The notes beneath the pieces were generated by a model. That model had not been told where the DNA came from and searched no databases. It saw only the letters and a program-made list of their open reading frames with translations. The position numbers and the translations under genes are program-made. 64,000 nucleotides of DNA from Humulus lupulus (lineage: Eukaryota; Streptophyta; Magnoliopsida; Rosales; Cannabaceae), in NCBI RefSeq assembly GCF_963169125.1, contig NC_084796.1, positions 219,566,448-219,630,447 on the forward strand, written 5' to 3'. This document shows positions 12,708 to 25,033 of this stretch, one piece after another (the first letter of the stretch is position 1; each line of letters starts with the position of its first letter).

Positions 12708-13980
12708 AAACCCCTAACATACAAAACACTAGGTCTACACAGTTGATCTATCACTCTAGCAGACACAAATTAATGAGCAACTCCTGAATCAATCAATGCA
12801 GTATAGGAAGAACCAGCACTAGATATCTGACATGTCACAACCGAGGGGCTAGCCTTTGCCTCAGTTTGAGTCTGGCAGGAGCGACACTGTCACCCTGCTT
12901 CGGCTCCTCTTTCATGGCTTGTGGGAAATCCTTCTTTAAATGATTGACACTTCCACAGATAAAGCAGGCCCTAATCCTGCACTCTCCCTGATGTCGTCGT
13001 CTGCACCGAAGACACACTGGAAAACTCCTCTAGTTGTCACCTTCGCCCTGACGATCGCCAAAAGCACCTCGTGCCCTCTTATCCAAGCTAGGAGGAACAA
13101 AAGAATTTGGGGCCTTTCTCTTCTGCTCACTAGAGCCACTACCCCGACTGGATCCAATAAAAGGAGGCATCATCCTCCAGGCATCTCGCCTAACAGCGTT
13201 CTCTCTCCATAACTGATCCTCGGTCCCCTCAGCTGTAAGGGCCTTGTCCACCACCTGGGCATAAGTAGTAGTCTATGGATCTAAAGTAATCTTCACATCA
13301 TGGGCGATCATAAAATTCAACCCTCAAACAAATCTATCCCTTCTTGTTGCATTAGTCGGCACCAAATCTGGCGCAAACTTTGCCAACCAGTCAAATCTTA
13401 AAGCATACTTAGTAGCTGTCTTCCGGTTCTGAGTCAGGTTGATGAACTCGTCAACCTTCGCAGCTCAGACTGACACACTGTAATATTTCTCATTGAAGAT
13501 GTTTCTAAATTCTTCCTAGGTCATAACTGCCACATTCCTTCTCTGAGTCACTACATCCCACCAGATGCGGGCATCTTCTATGAACATGTAGCTGGCACAA
13601 GCTACCCTCTCGTTCCCTACCACCCTCATAAAATCCAGAATGGAGGAAATCATATTCATCCACTGCTCTGCCCGCAGTGGGTCTGGTCCACCCTCGAAGG
13701 TGGGAGGATACTGCTTCCTAAACCTCTCATACAAAGGTTCCCACCTGTTCTCCATAATAGACTGAATCATCATTGATGCCACAGCCTGCTGAACTAACAA
13801 CCCAGTGGCCTGAGGAGGGGCCTACTGCCTTAGCTGTCGAAGTTCTTCCTCTGTTCGATGCAATCTCGCTTCCATTTCAGCAAACATCTGTTGCCAATTC
13901 TGTGGGTTAGGTGGAGGGTCCTGACCTTGGTTGTCATCTTTGGCCCTACTGCCGCGGAGCCTCAATGATTGTCGAGGCAT
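12708..13980 (-). pseudogene. Chromovirus gag and protease N-terminus
   Basis: The likely gag start is MPRQSLRLRG at ATG 13980. It is followed by a coiled-coil stretch (MFAEMEARLHRTEEELRQLR), the gag core (EPLYERFRKQYPPTFEGG, ARIWWDVV), KFAPDLVPT-type sequence, and a zinc knuckle near 12950 reading CFICGSVNHLKKDF, whose final Cys is Phe. Protease sequence follows to 12708. A TAG near 13822 and other stops and frameshifts break it. Homologous to 43550-46095. Confidence 0.8.
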
Positions 13981-14304
13981 CTCAACAATATGCCTGCAAT
14001 CAACGACGCCACTCATTAGGCATGATAACAACATCCAAAACCACCTCCCAATTTACATCAGCGAACCATAACAACAATCCACATAACATACAAATAGCAT
14101 ATAACACTCAACGGGCCATGCCCTAGCATCATGCATATGTTAGCTCGTTCATCATGCTCTATATAAAATATGCAGGCAAACAGAGCAACTAAGCACATAT
14201 TCATGCATATAAGTCAATCATTACCAACCAACCCTGATTCGAGCTTGTCATTGATAGCGAGCATACATGTTCGGTCAATCTCCAAGAACCATAAACCTCG
14301 ACTC

Positions 14305-14316
14305 GCTCTGATACCA
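14305..14316 (-). other. Primer-binding site (tRNA-iMet)
   Basis: Minus strand reads TGGTATCAGAGC, 3 nt inside the 5' LTR end at 14320; it complements the initiator tRNA-Met 3' end used by chromoviruses. Confidence 0.9.
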
Positions 14317-14319
14317 AGT

Positions 14320-16553
14320 TGTAACGCCCTACTGCCTTAGAGCCGTTACTAAGTGAATTTAAAATATGCAATTAACTCGCTAATCGAGGTTTTAGGTTAA
14401 CAGTGTAGCTAATCCGTAATAAAAGTCATACAATTTGACAACATCATCATTCATTAAAAATTATAAAGCGATATACATTAGGGATCCCAAAATACTGTTT
14501 AGAAATATTTACAACTCAAAAATATAATTAAAAGTCGACTAAACGACAAAATTAGGTTTAGTACAAACATCTCCCAAAAATACCCCTGGCCGTGGTAGCC
14601 AGGCAGGCCAAACATGTACGCGTCGCTTCACACTCTCCGTACTCATGGTTGGTCGACTTTTCCCTTGCCCTTACCTGCACCATAGAGCACCCGTGAGCCG
14701 AAGCCCAGCAAGACAACTCCACACAAGAAAATAACACATGCATAACCATCATTCATCATATAACAAAACCGGCAACAAGCTAAACGCATACGTCCATGCC
14801 GTCCCAGGCGCTTTACTAGGCCCTGGGTTCGCGATCTACACCGTGAGAATATCTCGGGTATCCTATAGGGGTGTCACCTTGGAAACTCGCACTCCGCGTG
14901 CTTAACGCTGCTCCCGGCCCCTTGTTGTACTCGGCCTTGCCGTTCCCGGCCTTTGTCGTTCCCGGCCCTCGCCGTTCATTCACATATATGGACATATAGC
15001 ATAATTAAACAAATACTTAAACGCATATAAACATATTCAATGGGGCTACGCCCTACAATACAATCATATAGGGTTGTGCCCTGCAACATAATATATAGGG
15101 CCTCACCATGCTCTACGGGTACAACAGTTTTCTTACCTGCCTCCAGAGCTTTCCAAGCACCAATGTCCTGAGCACAGTCCCCTAGTCTGAGCCTCGCTGA
15201 AAACCTAGTCACAACGCATAAAAAATGCCCATCCATCAAGTTCTAATCCATTAAATAACTTTGGGCTACAACTTTAATTTCAGGAACCTTGGATTCTATC
15301 AATCCGGGTGATAAAATCCATCCTGAGCCTTAACTGTTGTGTTCCCAAGCCAAAAACCTACAAAACAACCAACAATTTGAACTAAGGTTGCGACCCAACC
15401 CCTTAAGTGTCGCGACATGCCTCAAAACAAAGAAAAAATGCCTTCCTAGAAGGAGACACGGGTCGTGGCATGCTTAGCCAAGCGCCGCGGCATGCCTCAA
15501 GAACAGAGGCCTCCCCAGGCCTCACGCACACACGGGTCACGGCATGCCCCTTCAAGGGCCGCGACTCGATCTGCAAACCCAGAAAACTAGTTTTTCTCTA
15601 AAGTTTTTCCCTAAGCTTAATCCCATTTCTCACATCCCAAACTTCAGCCAATCCCATGAATTAAGTCTAGAATTCATATCCATATGGCCTAAACATCCCA
15701 ACAAGCTCATAAACTAATTCTTACACCCATCAAACATTCAAAACTAATCTTGGAAACAAATCCATGCATGCCTAAATTCTAGCAATCAAAACCAGCAGAT
15801 TTTCAGTTGATCAGTAGGTTTAAAAGCTTACCTTGAACCTGAATAAGTCTATGAATTAATCCTCTAAGTTCCAAGCTTCTAGCCCCCAAAGTTCCAGCTT
15901 TGAATTCCTCTCTTGATCCCAAATAAGATGAGCTTTCTTCTCCTTCCTTTCCTAGCTTCTGGTTTTCTCTAGACTTCCAACAGAAAATCAGATATATGCC
16001 TAAGTGAAGGAAACGTGAGTGACTTCTCCTCAGCCAAGGTTATCCATCCTTAAAGCCAAATTACCCTTTTTGCCCCTTAAACCTATCCTTAACCCTTAAG
16101 TAACCCCAAGGGCAATTTAGTCATTTACCAAATCCCATTAGATCCCCGAGTGTTCCTATAAATCTCCATTTAATCCCAACATATCCTAATCATTACTAAA
16201 TTTCTACCCGCTACTCAATAATTCCTGAACACATTATAATATTCCCAAAATACCCCTAAGCTCCTCCCGAGCCGGGTATTTGATCCTGTTGTGACTTTCT
16301 AGCTAAACTGCTCCCTAAGACCGTCTCGGATCGTGCTTCTCAAACATATCACCATTCACACATGGTGTCAACCACAATAATCACAAAATATTGCATTTAT
16401 GCCCTCAATGGGCTAAAATTACAAACATGCCCCTAATAACCAAACGGGACCCACATGCATATTTAATTCACCTAAACATGCATTTCTAATCACACACTCA
16501 TTAAATTTACATATTAAGATAATAAATCACTATTGCCCTCCAGGCACGCTACA
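14320..16553 (-). repeat. 5' LTR of the 8285-16553 chromovirus
   Basis: 2.2 kb, starts TGTAACGCCCTAC and ends CACGCTACA next to TSD ACTTG. It contains GGGATCCC near 14478, the module at about 14655-14715, a TTTTCTTACCTGC site near 15130 and GC-rich cassettes at 15410-15570. Adjoins the PBS, so it is the 5' LTR. Confidence 0.9.
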
Positions 16554-17132
16554 ACTTGGCACGGTCGTGAATTGATTTATGTGTTTGAATTGAGCATGTT
16601 CATAAGTTTCGAAACATGTTAATGGTTTATATGTTTGGAATGAATATATTTATAAATTGAAAAGCATGTTAATTGTTGTTTATATCGATGTGATTATTAT
16701 TATGCCTTGTTGAGTTTTCTTGGTGGGCCTTGGCTCACGGGTGCTCTATGGTGCAGGTAAGGGCAAGCTAAAGGTAGACCAGTCATGATTTGCAGCTCTG
16801 TAGGAGGCCTTTGGAGCGGCTCTTACATGTGTCAGCCTACTCGGCTGCCACGGTCGGGATATTTTTGAGGGACTTAGGGTATAAGTCCAGTTTTGCTGCT
16901 TAGGTCGACTATTTTTATAACCATGGTTGTAACTGCTTTTTGTTTAAAGTCTTTTTGGGATCCCTTGTAAATAGTTTAAGTTTTAATGAAAAGTTAAACC
17001 TTTTGGGGAAAAAATTTAGTGCCTAACATTTGTTTTGCTTTAATTACATTTTTGAGTCCAAATGACCCGCTTAACTAGTTAAGCACTATTTTAAATACAC
17101 AGTCTAATATCCTGGATTAGTAGGGCATTACA

Positions 17133-17906
17133 TAACACTTTCGACAAGTCTTCCAGCCACACTTCTTTCTTGTCTTCCAAATATTTCTTGATATTGGCAA
17201 AAATTACTTTGTTAGTAGCCTATGCTTGGCCATTCCCTTGTGGATAAGTAACAGATGAGAATCTCAAATAATTCTTAAGTCGTTGACACAATTCCTTCAC
17301 TTTGGCGTTATTGAACAGTGTCCCATTATCTATAATGATCTCTTTTGGAATCCCAAACTGGAAAATAATGTGTGTCCAAATAAAGTTTAATGTGTCAGCC
17401 TTTCCAACCATATTATAAGCTTGACCGACTACCCATTTTGTATAATAGTTAGTAGCGAGCAGTGAGTAACGCTTCCCTCCAGCAGCTCTAGGCAATTCCT
17501 CCACTACATCCATTCCCCATTTAGCAAACTTCCATGGTGCAATCACAGAGTTCAGAGGTTGGGCGGGTTGGTGTATTAATGGTGCATGTCTTCAACACGT
17601 ATCACACATTTTTGCATATTGTCCTGATTCTGTCATCATATACGACCAATAATACCATGCAGTTAAGGCTTTATGCCCCAAACTTTGCCCTCCTGAATGA
17701 TTGTCGCACATACCTTCAGGAATCTCTTTAATTAATTTTTTAGCTTCACTTGGATTTAAGCATCTCAAATACAGCTCATTGAACGATCTCCTATAGAGTT
17801 GCTCGTCAATCATCACGTACCTAACTGCCTTGACTCGTAAGCTCTTTGCCATATCCTTGTTATCCAGCTCTATTCCTTCCTTCAAATAATGTATAATAGG
17901 GTCCAT
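17133..17906 (-). pseudogene. Tat-like integrase: zinc-binding N-terminus and catalytic core
   Basis: Continues the integrase begun at 6521 after the insertion. Minus-strand order: DPIIHYLKEG and YVMIDEQLYRRSF (N-terminal region, 17906-17750), CMICD-type zinc residues near MCDTC (17592), then WKFAKWGMDVVEELP with the first catalytic Asp, YSLLATNYYTKW, and IIIDNGTLFNN with the second Asp. At the third catalytic position the family has NGQAEATNK; here the Glu codon is TAG (near 17217), so the DDE triad ends in a stop. Dead copy of a Ty3/Gypsy Tat-clade integrase. Confidence 0.85.
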
Positions 17907-18360
17907 CCAACACTAGACTTTATGCGCTATTTCGAAGCACATTAGACAATCATTGAGTTCTGTTATGCTGAGCTCAATTGAAGATTTGCGAGTGCACTTT
18001 CTCGATGAAGCCTTTTTAGCTAATTCGTCTTCTCTGCGATTCATCTCTCGCAGCACCTGAGTGAGCTTGAATTGTGAAAGTTTAGCTGGCAGTGACTTTA
18101 TATTGCTCAAGTACATTTTCATTCTTGGTTCTTTCGTGTCAAAATTACCACTAACTTGCTCGATCACCAACTTTGAGTCAGCTCTAACATGCAATCGTCT
18201 TATTCCCAAATGGCACGCCATTTCCTAACTGTATATCAGGGCTTTGTATTCAACTTAATTATTGGTGACTTTTTCTTGTAATTGCGAAGCTTCTAAAATC
18301 CTCAATCCTAAAGACGCTTCTAACACTACCCCTAATGCCAGCAAAATTTTTATTTTTTTG
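17907..18360 (-). pseudogene. Tat-like second (archaeal-type) RNase H domain
   Basis: Minus-strand sequence around EMACHLGIRRLHVRADSKLV, QVSGNFDTKEPRMKMYL and SQFKLTQVLREMNRREDELA matches the extra RNase H domain placed between the retroelement RNase H and integrase in Tat-clade elements. The Asp of ADSKLVIEQV is kept. Several stops precede it, including one near 18225. In retrotransposition this domain would help remove the RNA strand; here it is decayed. Confidence 0.75.
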
Positions 18361-19960
18361 AGCCATCTGTGCTCATCACCCACACCCAGTATTCCTTTAT
18401 GAGTTGCACCTCGTGCTTTGGCTCATCTTGAAATGAGTTGGTTTCCACAAGGAAACCTTCCAAGACTTGTCTTTTCTTCGACTTCAGTGGGAAGAATCAA
18501 ACGTCATAAAGGTAAACTGGCCATTTGGACAAATTAGACTTAGACAATATCTATTTGAGTGGGAACTTAGTCAACATAGTCACAACATGAGTTTCAAAAT
18601 ATTGCCTCAATTGCTTCTTCACTATCATTAGAGCCAATACTATCTTTTCCAGCACCCTGTGGTAGTTTTCTGCATCTAATAATATTTTACTCACTTAAAA
18701 TATTGGCTTATGCTTGCCATCAACTTCTTTGAACAATGTTAAGGCACACTGCTGACACTACCAAATACATGTACAACTCTTCATTCTGCTTTGGGGTACT
18801 CAATACTGGTGGCGAACTTAGATACTTCTCCAACTCTTCAAATGCTTTGCACTTTGCGTCTCCCCACAATGACTGTGAACTCTTTTTGATGCACTAAAAG
18901 AATGGCTCACATTGGTTCGACATCCGCGAGATAAAACAATCCAACATTGCAATTTTCCCTGTAATTTTCAGCGCATCTCTCACAGTGCGAGGTTCAGTGA
19001 TCTCTGACGGAGTCGCTACTTGAGTGGGGTTTACTTCAATTCCTCCCTTGCTCACTATGTGACCAAGAAAATGGTCCGATGTAACTCCAAATGCACATTT
19101 AGCAGGATTCAGGTTCATTTTTTACTTGTTTAACACCTCAAGGCATTCCCTCAAATGGACAATCCTCTTTTTGACTTGAGCACCATATCATCAATGTACA
19201 CCTCCATTATCTTTCCCAATTATTTTTGCAAAAATTTTGTTCATGAGTTGCTGGTACATTGATTCCGTGCTTCTTAACCTGAATGGCATCACCTTATAAC
19301 AATAGATTCCTCGCTCAGTTTTGAATGATGTATGAATTTGTCCTCTTCTGCCATTGGGATTTGGTTATAACTAGAGTAAGCATCTAAAAAGCTCATCTGG
19401 TTATATCCCATAGTCGTGTCCAACATCTGATCTATTCTTGGCAATGGGAAGTTTTCCATCAGGCATGCTTTGTTCTGATTGGTGAAATCAATACATACTA
19501 GTTTTTTCCCATTCTTTTTCGGCACAACAACAGAATTTGACGTCCAGGATGGATACAAACACTCCTCGATTGCCCATATCTATAATAATCGATCAACTTC
19601 TTCATTTATCATCTAGTTTATCTAAGGGGCAAATCGTCTTTGTTTTTGCTTCACATCTAGGAAACGCTTATTGATGTTCAATTGATGCGTCATGGCTGCA
19701 GGATCTATGCTTGGCATATCCTTAGCCATCCATGCAATAGTGGAAATATTTCCTTTAAGTAATTCTACCAGTAAAAGATTATGCTCATTACTCATTCAGG
19801 CATTCACTAGCACAGTTTTCTCAGTGTGCTCTTCGTCCAACTATACTTCCTCCGATTCATCGACAGTTGACCGTGGTTCTGAGCATTCCTCCTCTTCCTC
19901 GAGCGCTTTCAAGTAAGTTGGTAATTTGCCCTTTAATTGCTATGCTTTGCCTTCCTGGTC
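18361..19960 (-). pseudogene. Tat-like reverse transcriptase and RNase H
   Basis: Minus-strand order from 19960: DMPSIDPAAMTHQLN and DVKQKQRRFAP (RT N-terminus), NSVVVPKKNGKKLVCIDFTNQNKAC, NFPLPRIDQMLD, SFLDAYSSYNQI, the YxDD box as VYIDDMVLKSKRG near 19180, then NLNPAKCAFGVTSDHFLGHIVS (19118-19050) and the RNase H region towards 18361. The catalytic YIDD survives, but frameshifts and stops (for example near 19289 and 18894) split the frame at least four times. Confidence 0.85.
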
Positions 19961-20020
19961 TTCTTCACCTGTTTCTACTTGATTTACATCTTTCAATAGT
20001 ACACAACACTTCTTCACCTG

Positions 20021-20346
20021 TTTCTAACATCCTTTAATATCAATTGTGTAGGCTCCATAAGGAGATTGGCAGCACAAAATTTGCTGCAAATTTGAAGTGA
20101 CTCCCTGCATTCTGTGCACCCAAGGTCTACCCATGATCGCATTATAACTCGAATAAGAATCATTTACCATAAAGTCCACCACTGAGTACGCTCTACTTCG
20201 GTCACTTTTAGCTTAATTGTGCCTTTTGGTACTACTTTTGTACTGTTCAAAGAGAGGATGGGAACATTGATGCCCTTAACCTCTCTTCTGGAATTCCCAT
20301 GGCTTAGAATGCGTCGTAAAAGGGAAGTTCTATGTTGCTCCCTTCG
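20021..20346 (-). pseudogene. Tat-like aspartic protease, C-terminal part
   Basis: Minus strand reads VVPKGTIKLKV, then VVDFMVNDSYSSYNAIMGRPWVHRM, ending KGC and a stop near 20022. NAIMGRPW is the hallmark of the Tat protease C-terminus. The catalytic D-x-G half and the end of gag are missing: sequence jumps at 20346/20347 into a chromovirus LTR with no matching duplication at the far side, implying a deletion. Confidence 0.75.
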
Positions 20347-21306
20347 TGTAACGTCCTCCAAATCCAGAACTGTTGCATTGTGCACTTTAAATAGTGTCAG
20401 ACTTGCTAATCAAGTCATTTGGTTATAAATGTGTAACTAAGGTTAATGTCAAGGTTAGGGTTAAAATTTTTGGTCAAAGAAACCATTGAATTTTCATTTA
20501 AAAGTTTCATACATACACGAGATCCCAAAATATTACAAACAAATGTTTAAAAGGGTAGTCAAAAGTTACTACCAGCCGACCTAAGTGGAAAAATAAGGGA
20601 TACGACCCTAGTTTCTCTGAGATATCCTCGGCCGTGGTGGACGAGCAGTCGCATATGTACATGCCGCCATCGAAGCTCTCCAACTCATGACTGGTCTAGC
20701 TTTCCTTTTCCCTTACATGCACCACATAGCACCCGTGAGCCAAGGCTTAGCAAGAAAACTTAAACATGTGCATGAACAGTAAATATATATTCCAAGTACA
20801 TATTTAGCATGCCCATCAATAATAACCTACCCATGCATGCATACAATGACAAATAAATGATCATTGGATCATGCTGGGGCCCGCTACCCTGAATAGTTGA
20901 CCATAGAGTCAATTTGGGGCCTTATGCCCTAGCTATGTGACCATATAGAGTCACTTGAGGCCTTTGCCCTTAGCTTCGAGTAACTAGCCATAGAGCTAGC
21001 CAAGTGTTTTGTTTTCCAACGACCATAGGGTCGGCAAACGCAATTGTACGTTCCTGATTGGGCCTAAGCATTTCGACCAGCGCGCAGCGCGCTATTGCCG
21101 CCCTTGACTAATAAGTTAAGCCATGAACCTGGTATTCAGATACATATATAGATACAGATAAGCATACTTTAGAAAATACAAGTATGCATACATATTAATT
21201 ATATAACACCATCAATTAAATGCAAACATAGTAATAACCTTGTTCCTTAACTACATAGACCATGCGGACAATCATATAACACTTAGCCAGAAATGGAGTA
21301 TTCAAT

Positions 21307-22684
21307 TGTTGACGGTGAAATCTCGTCAACGAAATTAGATCGGAAAACTCAAAGGTAAGTCAGGTGACGTTTATATAAGAACTTAAAATGAACTTTAAGG
21401 AAAAGTAAACACAGATCAACAATGAAGCAAACCTTTGTATATTTCTCAATAGCCACTGCGTACAATGAATTTTCCAAGCCCCTTCAATGTTGAAGAGGGG
21501 TTCCTTTTATAGGGGGCTCTAATGGCTCCTGATACATTGTGGTCCATGGGACCAATTTGTACACAAGTAAGATATCAGGAGAGTGGTATCAGAAGTAGTG
21601 ATGTCGGCTCTAGTACATGGTCAGAGTTTTTGGGAGCACCTCAGCTTTTGTACTCAGTTATGCCTCCACTACTTGCTTCGTACGGGTGTCAGAGGTGGGC
21701 TGGTGAGGACCACAACAGGTACCTCATTTGTACGACCACTACCTATCTGGTACGGATACCATGTCCGTACTCTAGTTCCTTTCGACTTTGCATGAATCAT
21801 CCTCACTTCATTCCTAAGGGTGCGTGGAATAGGTTCTTGACCTTGCCTCATGTTAGACCCACATCAAGAGTGGTGTCCCGTCACCAGCTCCTATCAAGGG
21901 GAGTGACTGAGCCCCTCTAACGAGGCCCACTATGTAGGAAACTCTTAGTGGCATGGACATGACGTGCTGAGGTGAGGATGTCTCTCGCGAGCCCCTGGCG
22001 CGGCTGATGTGTGGGCGAGGCGCTGGTGTCGTGTCGGCCTCGCGAGCCCTTGGCGCGGCAGGTGCGTGGGCAAGGCGCTGGTGTGGTGTTGGCCTCACGA
22101 GCCCTTGGCGCGGCAGGTGCGTGGGCGAGGCGTTGGTGTGGTGTCGGCCTCGCAAGCCCTTGGCGCGACAGGTACGTGGGCGAGGCGCTGGCCTCACAAG
22201 CCCTTGGCGCGGCAGGTGCGTGAGCGAGGCGAGGGCGTGGTGCCTGCCTCGCGAGACGCTCCTGAGCCTGATCCTCCTGTGCAAGATGGGGCCTCGCTGG
22301 GGTGCATGTGGCTGTGACGCGCGAGCCGTCTCGCTGGGTGCACCGAGAGGTGGTGCGAGGCTGGGGCTTCGCGAGACACACATGCGCCGAGAAGTGGTGC
22401 GAAGCAGCTGCAAGATGACGGTGGCCCGAGCGTCCCGTGGCTCAGACTTGTATTTAGGCCTTCATGGGACCTTAGCATGTGCCTTTGATCTCTTACAAGC
22501 CTGGAATATTGAGCATCCACAAAGGCCATACTTCACGACTCACAAGACGTCGCTTCCCCTGGGACCATCTCCCGGTTTCACAAGACTTATAGGTCTGAGC
22601 CTGATAATCTGACTAAGTGTCCTTTAGCCTTGTATTTAACCATGTACTGGGGATTTTTTTCTTGGTGGATTTTTGGCGTCCACA
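21307..22684 (-). mobile_element. Tat-type solo LTR; TSD TCAAT
   Basis: Reads on the minus strand TGTGGACGCC...CCGTCAACA, with TCAAT at 21302-21306 and 22685-22689. It is the same family as the LTR at 59046-60346: both end in GTTGACGA...CCGTCAACA, share the stretch around ACCACAATGTATCAGG and the TATA box (CCCCTATAAAAGG, 21506-21512). It has no internal part. A 55-bp tandem array occupies its U3 (21991-22250). Confidence 0.93.
21991..22250. repeat. 55-bp GC-rich tandem repeat in solo-LTR U3
   Basis: GCCC(T/C)TGGCGCGGC recurs at 21991, 22046, 22101, 22156 and 22200 (steps 55, 55, 55 and 44). Upstream of the TATA box in LTR orientation. Overlapping ORFs in several frames here are products of this repeat, not genes. 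Confidence 0.9.
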
Positions 22685-24256
22685 TCAATCATGTTTAATC
22701 AACGAGAACAAACATAGCTCAATCACGTTCGTTCTCAGGGGCCCAAGCCCTATTCATGGTTATAATCAACAACTTGGCCAAGCCCTAATCATATATATCA
22801 CGTATTAGGTGTAGTTTTCTTACCTCAGGTCTAAGTGCAAAGTATAATAAGAATGACCCTTGAGCACCATCCTGGTTCCGAGCCCCAAGCGATAAACTAG
22901 TCACAACCATAATATATAATCCCATCAATAACAAGCAAATAAGGGCTTCTAGACCGATTCCTAGCGTCCGAGACGTTGAATTGTACTAAACCGGGTAGTA
23001 GAATCGATCTCGGGCCCTTAGGTTTGAGTTCCCATTACTCAAAACCTATTTTGGTAAAAACTACTAAGGCGGGCCGCGACTTGACCTTAAGGGTCGCTGT
23101 GAGCCTCCCAGACAGAAAGCCCCCCCCCCCCCCCCCCTATATCAAGAATTCCCAACACGGGCTGCGACTTGCCCCTAAGAGTCGCGGTGCACCTTCGAGA
23201 CAGAGACCCACTTGGGGCCTGGGTTCATATGGGTTGTTGTGCCCCAAGAACAGGGTCGCAGCGTGACCCTTCGAACCCAGATTTCCCTTTTTTTTTTCTT
23301 CAGCCAAAGTCAACCAAAAATAACCCCAAATCATACGCAAAACCATAACTAAATCCCAGTATAACCTCAACATCAAACCAACAACAAAACCCCAGCTCAA
23401 TACACTAAGAATCCACCTAAAACTCAAATTCATAACCTTGAGCCTCAAAGCTCAAGAGTAGCCAAACCAAAACAGAATTCAATGGAAAATAGAGTCAATA
23501 TCTTACCTCAACTGTGAATTAAATCCCCCTAGCTGCAACAAATCCAATCCTAGGTTCAAGCCTTCAATTTCCCAAGTTTTCAGCCACTAATTTCCTTAGT
23601 TTCCTCAAGTAATCCACCTAAAATTGAGAGAGAGTGAGGGAGAGAGAGGGAGTCGGTTGGGAGAGATGGAGCTAAGTGTTTAAGTGCTTTTTTGAGTGTT
23701 TTGCTTTTGCATGGTTTACTTAAGGTTCAAGTAACCTTAAGCAAATCCCGAGGCTCAGGGAACCAAAAACGTCCCTGATGGAAAAATGGTCAAAATCCCC
23801 GACATTCCCTCCTAATCTCACTAACTCCAAATATATCATCGAATATCTATTCCCAATACCTGATAACCTGGTAATGTACTAGATGCCCAAAATACCTGTT
23901 GACTCGCCCCGAGTCGAGTATTAGGTCGTATTGTGACTTTCCTACTAACTTGCTCCCTAGAATCATCTCGTGCCGAGTAACCCAAATATATCCACATAAT
24001 AATGTGGTCTCACACATACATCACATATATGCCAAATATACCCATAATGGGCCAAATTATGAAAATTTTCATTCTAATAGGAAACGATTCCACATGCATA
24101 TTTAATACACCTAACACATGCATATATAGTCATATTATAATATAACTCACATAATCACATAATTACACACAAGTATACCACATAAGCACATAATTTCCAT
24201 AAATTGCCATCCTTCCCCCCTAATCAAGTCCCTAATAGGTAATTTGGGACGTTACA

Positions 24257-25033
24257 ACTATCCAATCCTTCAAGAAATTTCGTCATCGAAATTTTACCTA
24301 AACAGCTCAGGATATTGAGTCTGCATATCTGCCTCCAGCTCCCAAGTCACTTCCCCGACCTTGCTGTTCTCCATAATACCTTAACTAAAGGTATAGTCTT
24401 GTTCCTCAGGACATTGTCCTTCATGTCTGAAATGAGTGCTCCTCATAGGACAAATACGTCTCCAGTTCTAGAACCTCGTAACTCAAGATACGAGTCCCAT
24501 CTGATACATACTTCCTCAACATGGAAATATGAAATACGTTGTGCGCACTAGAGAGTGCAGGGGGGGTAAGGCCAACTTATAGGCCACCTGACCAATCCTC
24601 TCCATGATCTCAAATGGTCCCACAAACCTAGGGCTCAACTTTCCCTTCTTCCGAAATCTCTTCACCTTTCTCAGTGGTGAAACCCTAAGTAAGACATAGT
24701 CACCCACTTCGAACTCCATGTTCCCCCGCTTTATCTCTGAATAACTCTTATGTCTACTCTGAGATGCGAGCATCCAAGCTCTAATCTTTGCAATAGCCTC
24801 AGTGGTCCTCTGAACTGCCTCAGGACCTAAATATTTCCTCTCACCCATCTCATCCCCATGAATGGACGATCTGCACTTCCTACCATACATCATTTCATAA
24901 GGTGGCACTCTGATAGTCAACTGGTAGTTGTTATTATAGGAAAAATCTATTAGAGGAAAATATTTACTCCATGACCCCTCAAAGTCCAATACACATGCTC
25001 TTAGCATGTCCTCCAGTATCTGAATAGTTCTCT
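24257..25033 (-). pseudogene. Chromovirus integrase C-terminal half
   Basis: Minus strand carries MLRACVLDFEGSWSKYFPLI, PYEMMYGRKCRSS, KRGNMEFEVGDYVLLRVSPL and GKLSPRFVGPFEIMERIGQV, closely parallel to 40163-40890. A frameshift follows ALPPLHSL (about 24520), so the chromodomain region to 24257 lies in another frame. The catalytic core upstream is lost at 25033. Confidence 0.85.

Larger units (their letters stand above)
8285..16553 (-). mobile_element. Ty3/Gypsy chromovirus (Tekay-like) with internal deletion and nested solo LTR; TSD ACTTG
   Basis: Bounded by TGTAATGCC at 8285 and GCTACA at 16553, with ACTTG at 8280-8284 repeated at 16554-16558. Order on the minus strand: 5' LTR 16553-14320, PBS complementary to initiator tRNA-Met, gag, protease, a piece of the protease-RT linker, then a jump to a truncated 3' LTR (9815-8285). 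Most RT, RNase H, integrase and the PPT are missing. A solo LTR (10437-12707) sits inside the protease. The LTRs differ at many sites, so it is older than the 37740-48825 element. Confidence 0.9.
6522..17132 (+). mobile_element. Solo LTR of chromovirus type, split by a nested element; TSD TAACA
   Basis: Starts TGTAGCGTCCTG at 6522 and ends GGCATTACA at 17132, flanked by identical TAACA at 6517-6521 and 17133-17137. The two parts, 6522-8284 and 16559-17132, sum to about 2.3 kb, the size of other chromovirus LTRs here. The right part carries the conserved GGCTCACGGGTGCTC...GTGCAGGTAAGG module (about 16728-16762), GGGATCCC and AATGAAA, so orientation is plus. It lies in the Tat integrase and was itself split at ACTTG by the 8285-16553 element. 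No internal region, so a recombined solo LTR. Confidence 0.85.
20347..24256 (-). repeat. 3' LTR of truncated chromovirus (about 2.5 kb without the nested LTR)
   Basis: Starts TGTAACGTCC and ends GGGACGTTACA. It contains GAGATCCC near 20522, the conserved module at 20705-20755 (its CAG|GT is mutated to CAT|GT), a TTTTCTTACCT site near 22815, and GC-rich repeats with an 18-base C run at 23065-23270. Integrase sequence follows directly. Confidence 0.85.
20347..25033 (-). mobile_element. Truncated chromovirus: 3' LTR plus integrase C-terminus
   Basis: Starts TGTAACGTCC at 20347 with a minus-oriented LTR to 24256, then integrase sequence to about 25033, where similarity to the complete element (40163-41000) stops after GAATAGTTCTCT. 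No 5' LTR, gag, protease or RT. The left flank CTTCG (20342-20346) has no partner at the right, so the missing 5' part went together with Tat protease/gag sequence. A Tat-type solo LTR (21307-22684) is nested in its LTR. Confidence 0.8.

Noticed and set aside
21522..22612. Several overlapping ORFs of 70-200 codons on both strands
   Set aside because: All are products of the GC-rich 55-bp repeats in LTR U3; biased composition, repeated peptides, no family match.
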